From Spirochaetota bacterium (GTDB lineage: Bacteria > Spirochaetota > Spirochaetia > Treponematales > Treponemataceae): a stretch of 64,000 nucleotides of DNA. Location: positions 1-64,000 of the forward strand of contig JAEWMY010000033.1 in the NCBI GenBank assembly GCA_023393015.1. Reading direction: 5' to 3'. The notes under the pieces are model-generated. The model was not told the origin of the DNA, did no database searches, and was given only the letters and a program-made list of their open reading frames with translations. The position numbers and the translations under genes were made by a program. Positions 15,527-24,361 of the stretch are shown piece by piece; position 1 is the first letter of the stretch, and every line of letters starts with the position of its first letter.

Positions 15527-16861
15527 ATGATGCAAACCGAGCGGATCAGGGACGTCATTCGCTATATCCGGAAGTTCAAGGGCTCGACCGTGGTCATCCG
15601 GCTTGACGACGACGTGGTCGATTCCCCGCTTTTCGCGGGTCACATCCACGACCTCTCGCTCCTGTACGAAACCGGGATGCGGGTCGTCCTCGTCCCCGGG
15701 GCGAAGGGGCATATCTCCCGGGTGCTCGACTCCTACGGCATCCCCTGGCAGCTCAAGGACGGGGTGCGCATCACCGGTGAAGAAGGGATGAACTTCATCA
15801 AGATGGCGGCCTTCGACATCTCCAACCGCATCATGACCCGCCTTTCGGCCGAGCGCATGACGGCCGTTATCGGCAACTGGGTTCGCGCGCGGGGCAAGGG
15901 CGTCATAGACGGCGTCAACTACGGAAGCGCCGGGGTCGTCGAGAGCGTCCAGCTTGACTCCCTCACGCGCGCCCTCGACGACGGCTTCATCCCGATTATC
16001 CCCTGCATCGGCTGGACGTCCACGGGACGGCCTTACAACATATCCTCGACCGAGCTCGCCGTGGTCACGGCGGTCGCCCTGAAGGCGGAGAAGCTCTTCT
16101 TCCTCGGGAGCGGCGCGACCGTCTCGGTCGACGATTTCGAGATTCCGGCGGGAGCCGCCGTTTCCCCCGAAGGCCGCATGGCCGCCATCTCGGTAGACGA
16201 GATCGACGCGTTTATCGCGGCGAACCGGAACCTCCTCGAGGGCGGCGGGAATGCCGCGGAACGGGCGCTCGAGATCGTCGATTTTCTCGTTCAGGGCCGG
16301 GACGCGTGCCTTCGCGGAGTAACCCGGGCCCACGTCCTCGACGGCGACATCGACGGCGTCATCCCGGCGGAGATATTCTCCGACCTCGGCTCGGGGACGA
16401 TGATCTATCGGAACAATTATGGAAGCTTCCGCTCGATGACCCGGGAAGACATACCGGCGGTACTCTCGCTGATGAACCCCTTCGTCGAGCGGGGCATCCT
16501 CCTTCCCCGCACGAGCGAGGAGCTCGAGCAGTCCGCCCACGAATTCGTCGTCTACGAGATCGACGGGGGTCTTCGCGCCTGCGCGGCGCTCCACTCCTAT
16601 CCGGAAAACATGGGAGAGATCGCGGGTGTCGCGGTTGACGAGGCCTACGCCCACATGGGGATAGGTCCCAAGATCATGGAACTCTTGATCGCCCGCGGTA
16701 AAAGCGCCGGTTTTTCGTCGATTTTCGTCCTGACCACCCAAACGGCGGACTGGTTCGAGAAATTCGGGTTTAAACCGGCGGATATAGCCCTTCTCCCGGC
16801 CAAAAGAAAGGAAAAATGGGACTCGAAGCGCGGATCACGCATGCTCATTCTTGATTTATAG
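15527..16861 (+). CDS. argA: N-acetylglutamate synthase (amino-acid kinase + GNAT)
   Basis: A 444-residue ArgA-type enzyme. Residues ~1-290 are an amino-acid-kinase domain (VVLVPGAKGHISRVLD, and PIIPCIGWTSTGRPYNISSTELA) that in this family binds arginine rather than making acyl phosphate; residues ~300-444 are the GNAT acetyltransferase domain (EIAGVAVDEAYAHMGIGPKIMELLI, the acetyl-CoA pyrophosphate loop). It makes N-acetylglutamate from glutamate and acetyl-CoA. It starts the strip argA-carA-carB-MATE-arginase. N-acetylglutamate is both the first arginine intermediate and the obligate activator of vertebrate CPS I, which makes the neighbouring CPS I-like genes notable. No other arg biosynthetic gene is in the window. 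Confidence 0.93.
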   Translation: MMQTERIRDVIRYIRKFKGSTVVIRLDDDVVDSPLFAGHIHDLSLLYETGMRVVLVPGAKGHISRVLDSYGIPWQLKDGVRITGEEGMNFIKMAAFDISNRIMTRLSAERMTAVIGNWVRARGKGVIDGVNYGSAGVVESVQLDSLTRALDDGFIPIIPCIGWTSTGRPYNISSTELAVVTAVALKAEKLFFLGSGATVSVDDFEIPAGAAVSPEGRMAAISVDEIDAFIAANRNLLEGGGNAAERALEIVDFLVQGRDACLRGVTRAHVLDGDIDGVIPAEIFSDLGSGTMIYRNNYGSFRSMTREDIPAVLSLMNPFVERGILLPRTSEELEQSAHEFVVYEIDGGLRACAALHSYPENMGEIAGVAVDEAYAHMGIGPKIMELLIARGKSAGFSSIFVLTTQTADWFEKFGFKPADIALLPAKRKEKWDSKRGSRMLILDL

Positions 16862-16870
16862 TCATTTTTC

Positions 16871-16900
16871 TTGATTAAAGCGGCGAACCGGGTCTATCAT
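16871..16900 (+). promoter_or_regulatory. Promoter of carA
   Basis: TTGATT (16871-16876), 18 nt, TATCAT (16895-16900), followed by AAGGAGG (16911-16917) 6 nt before the GTG start. carAB can thus be transcribed apart from argA. Confidence 0.6.
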
Positions 16901-16923
16901 CCAAGTGATAAAGGAGGCTCGCC

Positions 16924-18021
16924 GTGGCAGACACATCCCTGCAAGCCCGGATAATCCTGGAAGACGGTACGGAGTTCGAGGGGGAATCCTTCGGGCACGA
17001 AAGCTCGTGCGCGGGCGAGGTAGTCGCGTATATCGGACAGGCGGGACTTCCCCAATTGTTGACCGATCCCGCGATGCGCGGCGTGGTACTCGTGCTCTCG
17101 CAACCGGTCGCGGGGGCCTCCGGGATACCGAACGATACGGCCGACTCCCTCGGCCTCGCGGAATCCCTCGAATCGGGCGAAATCCAGATAGCCGGCCTCG
17201 CGGTCGCCGATTACTGCGGGGATCCGACCCGCCCCGACGGGAACCGCGGCCTTTCCAAGTGGCTCAAACGGCACCAGATACCGGCGATCTCGGGGATCGA
17301 CACGCGCGCCCTCATCAGGAGGCTCGCCTCCCGCGGCTCGATGCGCGGAAAGATCCTCTCGTCGACGGCCCGCGACGTTTCCTTCAGCACGGCGTCCCTT
17401 TCGAACCAGCCGGTCAACGTGTCGGTCAAGCGTTCGGTCTCCTACGGCTCGGGCCCGAGAAAGATAGTCCTCGTCGACGCCGGGGCGCGCAACTCCGTCA
17501 TCCGCCGCCTCGTCACGCCCGAGACGACCGTGCTTCGAGTGCCGTGCGCGCACGACTACGGCAAGGAGCAGTTCGACGGCATCGTGATCGCCGGAAGCCC
17601 GGGAGACCCGACCTCCTGCGACAAGACCGCCTCGATTCTCGCCGCGGCGCTCGAGCGCAAAAAGCCGGTGTTCGCCGTCGGGCAGGGGACGGTCATCCTC
17701 GGCATGGCCGCGGGGGCCTCGCCGTACCGCATGGCGAACGGGCATCGCGGGCCGGGCATTCCCTGCGTGGATCTCGAGACGGGACGGTGCTGGATAACCG
17801 CCCAAAACCACGGATACGGAATCCGCGACGACTCCCTTCCCGCGGGATGGTACCCGACCTTCCTCAACAACTCCGACAACTCGCTCGAGGGCTTCGCCTC
17901 GGAAAAAGGCCTTTTCTCGGGGGTTCTCTTCCAGCCGGAGGGAAGCCCGGGACCGAGGGACACGGCGTGGCTCTACGACCGCTTTCTCGCGGCGGTAATC
18001 TCCGGAGGAACGCAATCATGA
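16924..18021 (+). CDS. carA: Carbamoyl-phosphate synthase small-subunit homologue, CPS I-like, lacking the glutaminase Cys and His
   Basis: A 365-residue homologue of CarA with GTG start and strong Shine-Dalgarno. The N-terminal domain (LEDGTEFEGESFG) and the class-I amidotransferase domain (RKIVLVDAG, ITAQNHGYGIRDDSLPAGW) are clear. The nucleophile motif GxCxGHQ is replaced by AVGQGT: Gly253 stands at the catalytic Cys and Thr256 at the next His. The catalytic FHPE motif reads FQPE, so His is Gln337, with Glu339 kept. The domain therefore should not hydrolyse glutamine. Loss of the Cys, and the QNHGY/LPAGW segments, recall vertebrate ammonia-dependent CPS I. The stop overlaps the carB start by 4 nt. 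A structural or regulatory role is inferred. Confidence 0.88.
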   Translation: MADTSLQARIILEDGTEFEGESFGHESSCAGEVVAYIGQAGLPQLLTDPAMRGVVLVLSQPVAGASGIPNDTADSLGLAESLESGEIQIAGLAVADYCGDPTRPDGNRGLSKWLKRHQIPAISGIDTRALIRRLASRGSMRGKILSSTARDVSFSTASLSNQPVNVSVKRSVSYGSGPRKIVLVDAGARNSVIRRLVTPETTVLRVPCAHDYGKEQFDGIVIAGSPGDPTSCDKTASILAAALERKKPVFAVGQGTVILGMAAGASPYRMANGHRGPGIPCVDLETGRCWITAQNHGYGIRDDSLPAGWYPTFLNNSDNSLEGFASEKGLFSGVLFQPEGSPGPRDTAWLYDRFLAAVISGGTQS

Positions 18022-21000
18022 AGAAATACCGAATAGCGACGCCGAAAACGGTTCTCATACTCGGCTCGGGCGGCCAGCGCATCGGGCAGGCGGGGGAATA
18101 CGACGACGCGGGCCTCCAGGCGATCCGCGCCTTCAAGACGGACGGAATCAGGACGATCCTCGTCAACCCGAACATGTCCGCCGTGCAGACGAGCGAGGGA
18201 ACCGCGGACGCGACCTACTTCCTGCCGGTCACCGCCGAATTCGTGACGCGCGTCATCGAGAAGGAGCGGCCGGATTCGATCCTGGTGAACTACGGCGGCA
18301 AGACGGCCTTTACCTGCGCCCTCGCGCTCGAGGCCTCGGGCGTGCTCGAAAAGCACGCGATCCAGGTTCTCGGCACGCCGCTCGAAACGATACGGGCGAC
18401 GAAGGAACGCGCGCGCTTCGCGTCCGTCATGCGGGCGGCCGGCATTCCCGCCACGGAGATCGCGCCGGCGCAGACGGCGGCGGAGGCGAAGGCCGCGGCC
18501 GCGCGCCTCGGGTACCCGGTTCTCCTTCGGGGCGACGGGACGAGAGAGGAGGCCTCTGTCGCGGTCTGCGGGACGGAAGGGGAAATCGACGCCTTCTTCG
18601 CGCGCTCGACGCGCGACGAGGAGATATCCGTCGAGGAATTCCTCGGCGGATGGAAGGAGATAGAACTCGAGGTCGTCCGGGACGCGATGGACAACTGCGT
18701 CGTCGCGTGCGGCCTCGAGAACGTCGATCCCATCGGCATACACACGGGAGACTCGCTCGTGATCGCCCCGTGCCAGACGCTTACCGACGCGGAGACGCAG
18801 TCCCTCAGGGAAATGGCCTTCGCGGCCGTCCGCGCGCTCGACGTCGTGGGCGAGGCGAACGTACGGTTCGCCAAGGACCACGACTCGCCCGCGTTCCGCC
18901 TTTTCGAGGTGAACGCGCGCGTGTCGCGGAGCACCGCCCTCGCCTCGAGGGCGACGGGAGTTCCCCTCGCCTACGTCTCGGCGCGGGTAGCACTCGGGTT
19001 TTCGCTCTCGGAAATCAGGCACCCGCTCATACCGGGAGGCAAGCTCTGCGTCGAGGCCGCGGCCGACTATCTCGCGCTCAAATTCCCCCGTTGGGATCTC
19101 GACCGCTTCCCCGGCGTCGACCGCCGGCTCGGATCCGTCATGAAATCCGTCGGCGAGGCAATGGCCTTCGGACGCACGCTCGAGGAAGTCCTGCAGAAGG
19201 CCGCGCGCATGGCGACCCCGGGCGTGCCGGGAATCGCCTGCAACGGGCACGGGTTCAGGGACGTCAAGGAAGCGCTCCGCAATCCGACGGACCGGTGGGT
19301 GTTCGCCGTGTACGAGGCCGTCTGTCAGGGATGGTCCGTCGACCGCGTCTTCAAATACGCGCGCGTCGACCGCTGGTTCATCCAATCCATGCGGAGGATA
19401 TTCGAGATCGAGACGGAACTCCGCGCGCTCGGGGGATTGCCCGGAAGGGAACTTCTCGAGAAGGCGAAGAAAGCCGGTTTCTCGGACGAGCAGATAGGAA
19501 TGTGCGCCGGAACGCGCGCCGAGAAGGTACGCCTCCTTCGCCGGGAGCTCTCGCTCAGGCCGGTCGTGAAACAAGTCGATCCGGGGGCCGCGGGATGCGA
19601 GTCGAAAAGCGCCGTGCTCTACCTCACCTACAACGGCGTCACCGACGACGTGAAACCGACCGGCAAGGGCGCGCTCGTTCCGGGATCGGGCCCGTACCAC
19701 ATCGGTTCGAGCCTGGAGTACGACTGGTGCGCGGCGAGCGCGCTCGCGACCCTGAAGAAGATCGGCGTTCCCTCGATCATGATCAACTCGAACCCCGAGG
19801 CGGCGACGACCTCGTTCGACGCCGCCGACCGCGTGTACCTCGAGGAAACCTCCCTCGAGCGCGTGCTCGACGTCTTCGAAGCCGAACGTCCCGACGGCGT
19901 GCTTCTCTCCTACGGCGGACAGGCGACGAACGACCTCGCGATGGGCCTCTCGCGCCTCGGCGTGCCGACGTTCGGGACCGCGCCCGCCGACATCGACCGC
20001 GCCGAGGACCGCAAGAAATTCAGCGCCCTCCTCGACGAGCTCGGCATACAGCAACCCGACTGGGCCGAGGTTTCGACGGCCGACGCCGCGGTCTCCTTCG
20101 CAGCGAGGACGGGCTACCCCGTCCTCGTCAGGCCGAGCTACGTGGACTCGGGCGAGGCGATGAGCGTGGCGTGGGACGACGCGAGCCTCAGGCAGTCGTT
20201 CGCGCGCGCCGCGGTCGCCTCGGAGGACAGCCCCGCCGTCGTCTCGCGGTACGTCGAAAACTCGAAGGAGATCGAGATAGACGCGGTCGCCTCGAACGGG
20301 GAAATCCTCGTATACGCGATCAGCGAGCACATCGAGAACGCGGGCGTGCATTCGGGCGACGCGACGGTCGTCCTTCCCGCTCAGAGGATTTACCTCTCGA
20401 CCGCGCAGGCGGTCAAGAAGGCCGCGCGGAAGATCGCGCGCGCGCTTTCGATCACAGGCCCGTTCAGCATCCAGTTCCTCGCCAAGAGCGCATCGATACA
20501 GGCGATCGCGTGCAACGCGCGCGCGTCGCGCTCGTTGCCGTTCTGCTCCAAGGTATTCCGCGTCGACATGGTCGACCTCGCCGTCCGCTCTCAGCTCGGC
20601 GCCGAGGCCCTTCCCGTCGACGGCTCGCGCCTCGACCTCGATCACGTCGGCGTGCGCGCGGCGCAGTTCAGCTTCTCCCGCCTCAAGGGAGCGGATCCCG
20701 TCGCGGGCGTCGAGATGTCGAGCACCGGGGAGGTCGCGTGCCTCGGTCGCGGCGTGCGCGACGCCTTCATGAAAGCCGCTCTCTCCGCGGGTTTCCGCGT
20801 CCCCGAGCGCAAGATACTCCTCTCGACCGGTCCGATCGAGGACAAGGTCGCGTTCATAGACAGCGCGAAAAAACTCCGCTCGATGGGATACTCGATCGTC
20901 GCCTCGGGAGGCACGGCGCGCTTCCTCGCGAACAACGGAATCGAGGCGACGGCGCTCGCCTGGCCGCTCGACGACAAGAAGCCGAATATCGCCGACGCGC

Positions 21001-21215
21001 TCCGCGCGGGCGAGATCGACCTCGTCATCAACATCCCGAAGAACAACCGCGAAACCGAGCTCAGGAACGACTTCATCATCAGGAGGATGGCGATCGACCT
21101 CGACATCCCGCTCATCACGAACATCAAGATCGCGAAGCAGTTCACCGATTCGCTCGAGTGGTACAAGACGCGCGGCCTCGAAACGAAGAGCCGCGAGGAG
21201 TACGGCGGGTCCTGA
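18018..21215 (+). CDS. carB: Carbamoyl-phosphate synthase large-subunit homologue, CPS I-like, with altered ATP-grasp residues
   Basis: A 1065-residue protein with the full CarB layout: two ATP-grasp halves (about 1-400 and 545-930), helical oligomerisation region between, and an MGS-like allosteric domain (about 935-1065). Segments such as PRWDLDRFPGV, VLYLTYNG, GSGPYHIGSSLEYDWCA and the AWP motif follow eukaryotic CPS rather than E. coli CarB. In the first half the Gly-rich ATP loop is lost (LLRGDGTREEASVAV, 169-183) and the metal ligand Gln is Arg283, though E297, N299 and R301 remain. In the second half the ligand Glu of ECNxR is Ala831 (ACNAR). The allosteric domain keeps T966, W982 and N1005/N1009, positions that bind N-acetylglutamate in CPS I. 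Catalysis is doubtful. Confidence 0.88.
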   Translation: MKKYRIATPKTVLILGSGGQRIGQAGEYDDAGLQAIRAFKTDGIRTILVNPNMSAVQTSEGTADATYFLPVTAEFVTRVIEKERPDSILVNYGGKTAFTCALALEASGVLEKHAIQVLGTPLETIRATKERARFASVMRAAGIPATEIAPAQTAAEAKAAAARLGYPVLLRGDGTREEASVAVCGTEGEIDAFFARSTRDEEISVEEFLGGWKEIELEVVRDAMDNCVVACGLENVDPIGIHTGDSLVIAPCQTLTDAETQSLREMAFAAVRALDVVGEANVRFAKDHDSPAFRLFEVNARVSRSTALASRATGVPLAYVSARVALGFSLSEIRHPLIPGGKLCVEAAADYLALKFPRWDLDRFPGVDRRLGSVMKSVGEAMAFGRTLEEVLQKAARMATPGVPGIACNGHGFRDVKEALRNPTDRWVFAVYEAVCQGWSVDRVFKYARVDRWFIQSMRRIFEIETELRALGGLPGRELLEKAKKAGFSDEQIGMCAGTRAEKVRLLRRELSLRPVVKQVDPGAAGCESKSAVLYLTYNGVTDDVKPTGKGALVPGSGPYHIGSSLEYDWCAASALATLKKIGVPSIMINSNPEAATTSFDAADRVYLEETSLERVLDVFEAERPDGVLLSYGGQATNDLAMGLSRLGVPTFGTAPADIDRAEDRKKFSALLDELGIQQPDWAEVSTADAAVSFAARTGYPVLVRPSYVDSGEAMSVAWDDASLRQSFARAAVASEDSPAVVSRYVENSKEIEIDAVASNGEILVYAISEHIENAGVHSGDATVVLPAQRIYLSTAQAVKKAARKIARALSITGPFSIQFLAKSASIQAIACNARASRSLPFCSKVFRVDMVDLAVRSQLGAEALPVDGSRLDLDHVGVRAAQFSFSRLKGADPVAGVEMSSTGEVACLGRGVRDAFMKAALSAGFRVPERKILLSTGPIEDKVAFIDSAKKLRSMGYSIVASGGTARFLANNGIEATALAWPLDDKKPNIADALRAGEIDLVINIPKNNRETELRNDFIIRRMAIDLDIPLITNIKIAKQFTDSLEWYKTRGLETKSREEYGGS

Positions 21216-21306
21216 GCGACGGCCGGCGCGGATATGCCGACGGTCGTCGATGCGCCGGGCGGCGATCCCGCGTCGGCCGGCGCTGGAACAAGCGGGCGCG
21301 TTGGGA

Positions 21307-21312
21307 TATAGT
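21307..21312 (+). promoter_or_regulatory. -10 promoter element of the MATE gene
   Basis: TATAGT ends 7 nt before ATG 21320; predicts a leaderless mRNA that also carries the arginase gene. Confidence 0.55.
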
Positions 21313-21319
21313 TTGCGCC

Positions 21320-22741
21320 ATGACAGCGCATAGACACATCGGTCCGGGATCGTTTTACAAGACGGCGCTTTCGATAGCGGTCCCGGTAATGCTTCAGGGC
21401 CTCATCCAGAATCTCGTCTCGCTCATCGACAACTTCATGGTCGCCGGTCTCGGCGACATGAAGATGAGCGGCGTCAACGTCACGAACCAGCTCATCTTCG
21501 TGCTCTTCGTCGCCCTCATGACCCTCATGGGCGCCGGCGGGATGTTCATGTCGCAGTTTAACGGCGCTAAAGACGCTGAAGGCATGCGGCAGACGTTCCG
21601 CTTCAAGTTCCACACCTCTTCGGCGCTCGCCCTCGTCGCCGTCGCCCTGACGGTATTCCTCCCGAGGCAGATTCTCTCCGTGCTCCTCAACACGAACACG
21701 GAGCGCGAAGCCATCGTCGAACAAGGCGCGGCCTATCTTTCGATCATCGTGCTGACCTTCTTCCCGATCGCCTGGTCCATGGCCATAGGCTCCTCTTTGC
21801 GGGAAATCGGCAAGGTCCGCGCGCCCCTCGTCATATCGGTGGCGGCGACGCTCGTGAACACCTTTTTCAACTGGGTTCTCATCTACGGAAACCTCGGCGC
21901 GCCGAGACTCGAGGTGCGCGGGGCCGCCATCGCCACGCTCATAGCGCGGCTCGTGGAACTCGCGGCCTTCATCGTATACGTTCACGTGAGGAAACCCGAC
22001 TTTTTCGTGCGCCTCGTCGACCTCTGGAAGGTCAACCTCCGCCTCTTCAGGACCATCCTCGGAAAGTCCGGGTTCATTTTCCTTTCCGAGATGTCGTGGG
22101 TACTCACCGAAACGGTGATGACCGCGGTGTACAACGGGCGCGGCGGCTCCGAGATCGTCTCGGGCATGGCCGCGGGATGGGCGATCGCGAACATTTTCTT
22201 CCTCGTCTTCCAGGGCATACACGTCTCGACCGGCGTCATCGTCGGCGGCACGCTCGGCAGGAACGAGCTCGACCTCGCGAAGAAGCAGGCCCGCTGGATC
22301 AGGAACGGGGCGATCTTCGCGGGTCTCGCGCTCGCCGTCGTGCAGGCGATGTCGGTCGCGCTTATCCCGGTCGTGTACGGGAACCTCTCCGACGCCGCGC
22401 GGCTCGTCACGCGCAACATGCTGTGGGTGATCGCCTGTTACATGCCCCTGTGGACCTACCTCAACGCGCAGTTCGCCACGGCGCGCTCGGGCGGCGACGC
22501 GATCATGGGGATGTGGGTGGACGGCGTCGTGAACCTCACGATGTTCCTCCCCGCGATCTTCCTGCTCGCGGCCTACACGAATCTCGGCCCCATCGCTATG
22601 TACGCGATCGTCAAGATCACCGACGTCATCAAGATCGCCATCGCGGCCTGGCAACTCAAGACCGGCCGCTGGGTCAAGAACCTGACGATCGAGCACGGCA
22701 CCGCCCCGGAGGCGCTCGCCGCGGGAGGAACCGAACCGTGA
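21320..22741 (+). CDS. MATE-family efflux transporter
   Basis: A 473-residue integral membrane protein with about 12 helices arranged as two related halves, typical of MATE (NorM/DinF-like) Na+- or H+-coupled exporters. The N-terminal helix has the family pattern IAVPVMLQGLIQNLVSLIDNFMVAGLG. The cargo cannot be told from sequence. The gene starts 104 nt after carB with its own -10 element and overlaps the arginase start by 4 nt (GTGA), so transporter and arginase are made together. Export of a product or analogue of arginine metabolism is a reasonable but untested idea. Confidence 0.9.
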   Translation: MTAHRHIGPGSFYKTALSIAVPVMLQGLIQNLVSLIDNFMVAGLGDMKMSGVNVTNQLIFVLFVALMTLMGAGGMFMSQFNGAKDAEGMRQTFRFKFHTSSALALVAVALTVFLPRQILSVLLNTNTEREAIVEQGAAYLSIIVLTFFPIAWSMAIGSSLREIGKVRAPLVISVAATLVNTFFNWVLIYGNLGAPRLEVRGAAIATLIARLVELAAFIVYVHVRKPDFFVRLVDLWKVNLRLFRTILGKSGFIFLSEMSWVLTETVMTAVYNGRGGSEIVSGMAAGWAIANIFFLVFQGIHVSTGVIVGGTLGRNELDLAKKQARWIRNGAIFAGLALAVVQAMSVALIPVVYGNLSDAARLVTRNMLWVIACYMPLWTYLNAQFATARSGGDAIMGMWVDGVVNLTMFLPAIFLLAAYTNLGPIAMYAIVKITDVIKIAIAAWQLKTGRWVKNLTIEHGTAPEALAAGGTEP

Positions 22742-23658
22742 AAGTAAGGATAATCGAGATGCCGCTCGACTACGGCGCGAGCAGGCGCGGCGCGGACATG
22801 GGCCCCTCGGCGATCAGGCTCGCGGGGCTCAGGGAGAAGCTCAACTCGCTCGGCATCGAGTCGGACGACCTCTATCCGCCCATCGCGGTTCCGCCGCAGG
22901 AATACCTCGATCCCGCCCGCGAGATCTCGCGCGACGACGCGAAGCACCTCGGATCCATACTCGACGCGTGCGGCACGCTCGCCGGCCACGTAGAGGCGAT
23001 CGCCCGTTCGGGCGACTTTCCGCTCGTCCTCGGCGGCGACCACTCCATCTCGCTCGGCTCGCTCGCGGGTATCTCGGCCGCGAACGCGGACGCCGGCAAG
23101 CGCACGGGCGTCCTCTGGGTCGACGCGCACGGCGACTTCAACACGAACCTGACGACCCCGACCGGCAACATACACGGCATGATCCTCGCGGCCTCGTGCG
23201 GCTACGGCATCCCCGAGCTCACCGGCTTCTACCGCCCGACGCGCAAGATAGACCCGGCGTACGTGTGCTACATCGGCGTGCGCGACCTCGACCCGAAGGA
23301 GCGGCTCCTCATGCGCGAGGCGGGGGTCCGCGTCTACACGATGAGCGACATCGACCGGCTCGGCATTTCGCGCGCGACCTCCGAGATAGCGGGATTTTTC
23401 GACGACCGCGTCGACGCCCTCCACGTGAGTTTCGACATCGACGCGATCGACCCGAGATTCGCGCCGGGCGTGGGCATAGAGGTCCCCGGGGGGATGACGT
23501 ACCGCGAGGTGCTGTTCTTGATGGAAGAAATGGCGCTGACGGGACTCGTGACCTCGGCGGACATGGTCGAGGTAAACCCGGTGCACGACGTGCGAAACGT
23601 CACCGCCCGCATGGCGGTCGACCTCATCGGCAGGCTTCTCGGCGAGACGGTGTACTGA
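22738..23658 (+). CDS. rocF: Arginase
   Basis: A 306-residue ureohydrolase with GTG start. All six Mn ligands are present: H102 (GGDHS), D129, H131 and D133 (VDAHGDFN), D233 and D235 (SFDIDAIDP). The DAHGDFNTNLTTPTGNIHG stretch is the arginase rather than agmatinase form, including the loop that recognises the alpha-amino group of arginine. It splits arginine to ornithine and urea. It is translationally coupled to the MATE exporter and lies downstream of argA-carA-carB, so genes for both ends of a urea-cycle-like route occur in one strip. Ornithine carbamoyltransferase, ArgG and ArgH are not in the window. Confidence 0.92.
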   Translation: MKVRIIEMPLDYGASRRGADMGPSAIRLAGLREKLNSLGIESDDLYPPIAVPPQEYLDPAREISRDDAKHLGSILDACGTLAGHVEAIARSGDFPLVLGGDHSISLGSLAGISAANADAGKRTGVLWVDAHGDFNTNLTTPTGNIHGMILAASCGYGIPELTGFYRPTRKIDPAYVCYIGVRDLDPKERLLMREAGVRVYTMSDIDRLGISRATSEIAGFFDDRVDALHVSFDIDAIDPRFAPGVGIEVPGGMTYREVLFLMEEMALTGLVTSADMVEVNPVHDVRNVTARMAVDLIGRLLGETVY

Positions 23659-23722
23659 CCCCGCGCGGCAAGCCGGTCGGAACGCCGAGCGGCGCCCCGT
23701 TCGGGATTCGCGCGACCCTCGC

Positions 23723-24352
23723 CTAGATGTCCTTCTCGAAGTCGCCGCCGCCGAGATCCTTGAACCCGAGCGAGCGGAGATACTTCCAGTGACCGTATCC
23801 GACGTTGCGGTACGCGATCCGGGAGTATCCCCGATCACGGAACGCGGGAAGCTGATTGCCGAAGAAATAGCGGCCGATGCTCGTGTCGCGGTATCGCGGA
23901 GTGACGAAATCGACCGACACGAGGCATTCGCCCGGGACGGAATCGCGCCAGGCGAACAGACCGGCTACCTCGCTTCCGCGCACGAAATAGGTAAAGTACC
24001 GCGCGTCCGCGAAGGCGGTTTCGCCGAAGAGGGCGGTTATCTCCCCGCGGTTTTGCGCGTAGAAATAGAGGAGAAGGGCGCTGTCGCGCTCCGCGGCTAC
24101 GAGCTTGTACTCCCTCGGCATGCTCGACAAACGCGCGATGAAATAGAGGTCTATGGCGATGATACCGAGATTCATCGCGACGACGGGCCAGGAGCCGGTC
24201 GCTATCGCGAAGGCCACCAGCAGCAGCGACCCGACCGCGTTGATCCACCGGAATTTCACCAGGGACTTCATCATGAGCGAAACGAGTATCACGAGCGTTC
24301 CCGCGTACCCGAGCGCCTCGATCAGCACAGGACTCGCCGCCGTCAATTCCAT
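23723..24352 (-). CDS. YgjV-like membrane domain fused to a GNAT-like domain
   Basis: A 209-residue protein. The first ~80 residues hold three hydrophobic helices (about 10-30, 37-55, 57-75) resembling YgjV-type inner-membrane proteins of unknown role. Residues ~85-209 look like a GNAT acetyltransferase: LVSVDFVTPRYRDTSIGRYFFG carries the acetyl-CoA loop pattern, and GHWKYLRSLGFKDLG the C-terminal strand. AGGAGG lies 5 nt before the ATG, 9 nt after the ppnP stop, so the two are co-transcribed. The acetyl acceptor is unknown. The domain assignment is by pattern and should be treated as moderate. Confidence 0.7.
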   Translation of the reverse strand: MELTAASPVLIEALGYAGTLVILVSLMMKSLVKFRWINAVGSLLLVAFAIATGSWPVVAMNLGIIAIDLYFIARLSSMPREYKLVAAERDSALLLYFYAQNRGEITALFGETAFADARYFTYFVRGSEVAGLFAWRDSVPGECLVSVDFVTPRYRDTSIGRYFFGNQLPAFRDRGYSRIAYRNVGYGHWKYLRSLGFKDLGGGDFEKDI

Positions 24353-24361
24353 GACAGCCTC

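Noticed and set aside
16924..18021. Annotating carA as a normal glutamine-hydrolysing subunit.
   Set aside because: The catalytic Cys and His are absent in the translation (Gly253, Gln337), so the activity term glutamine-hydrolysing is not supported.
17973..20645. 890-codon open frame antisense to carA/carB.
   Set aside because: Antisense shadow of high-GC coding DNA with no recognisable domain; carA/carB are certain.
18650..22741. 1363-codon frame that includes the MATE protein.
   Set aside because: Only the last 473 codons (from 21320) encode a real protein; the preceding part is out-of-frame carB. The -10 box at 21307 supports the short start.
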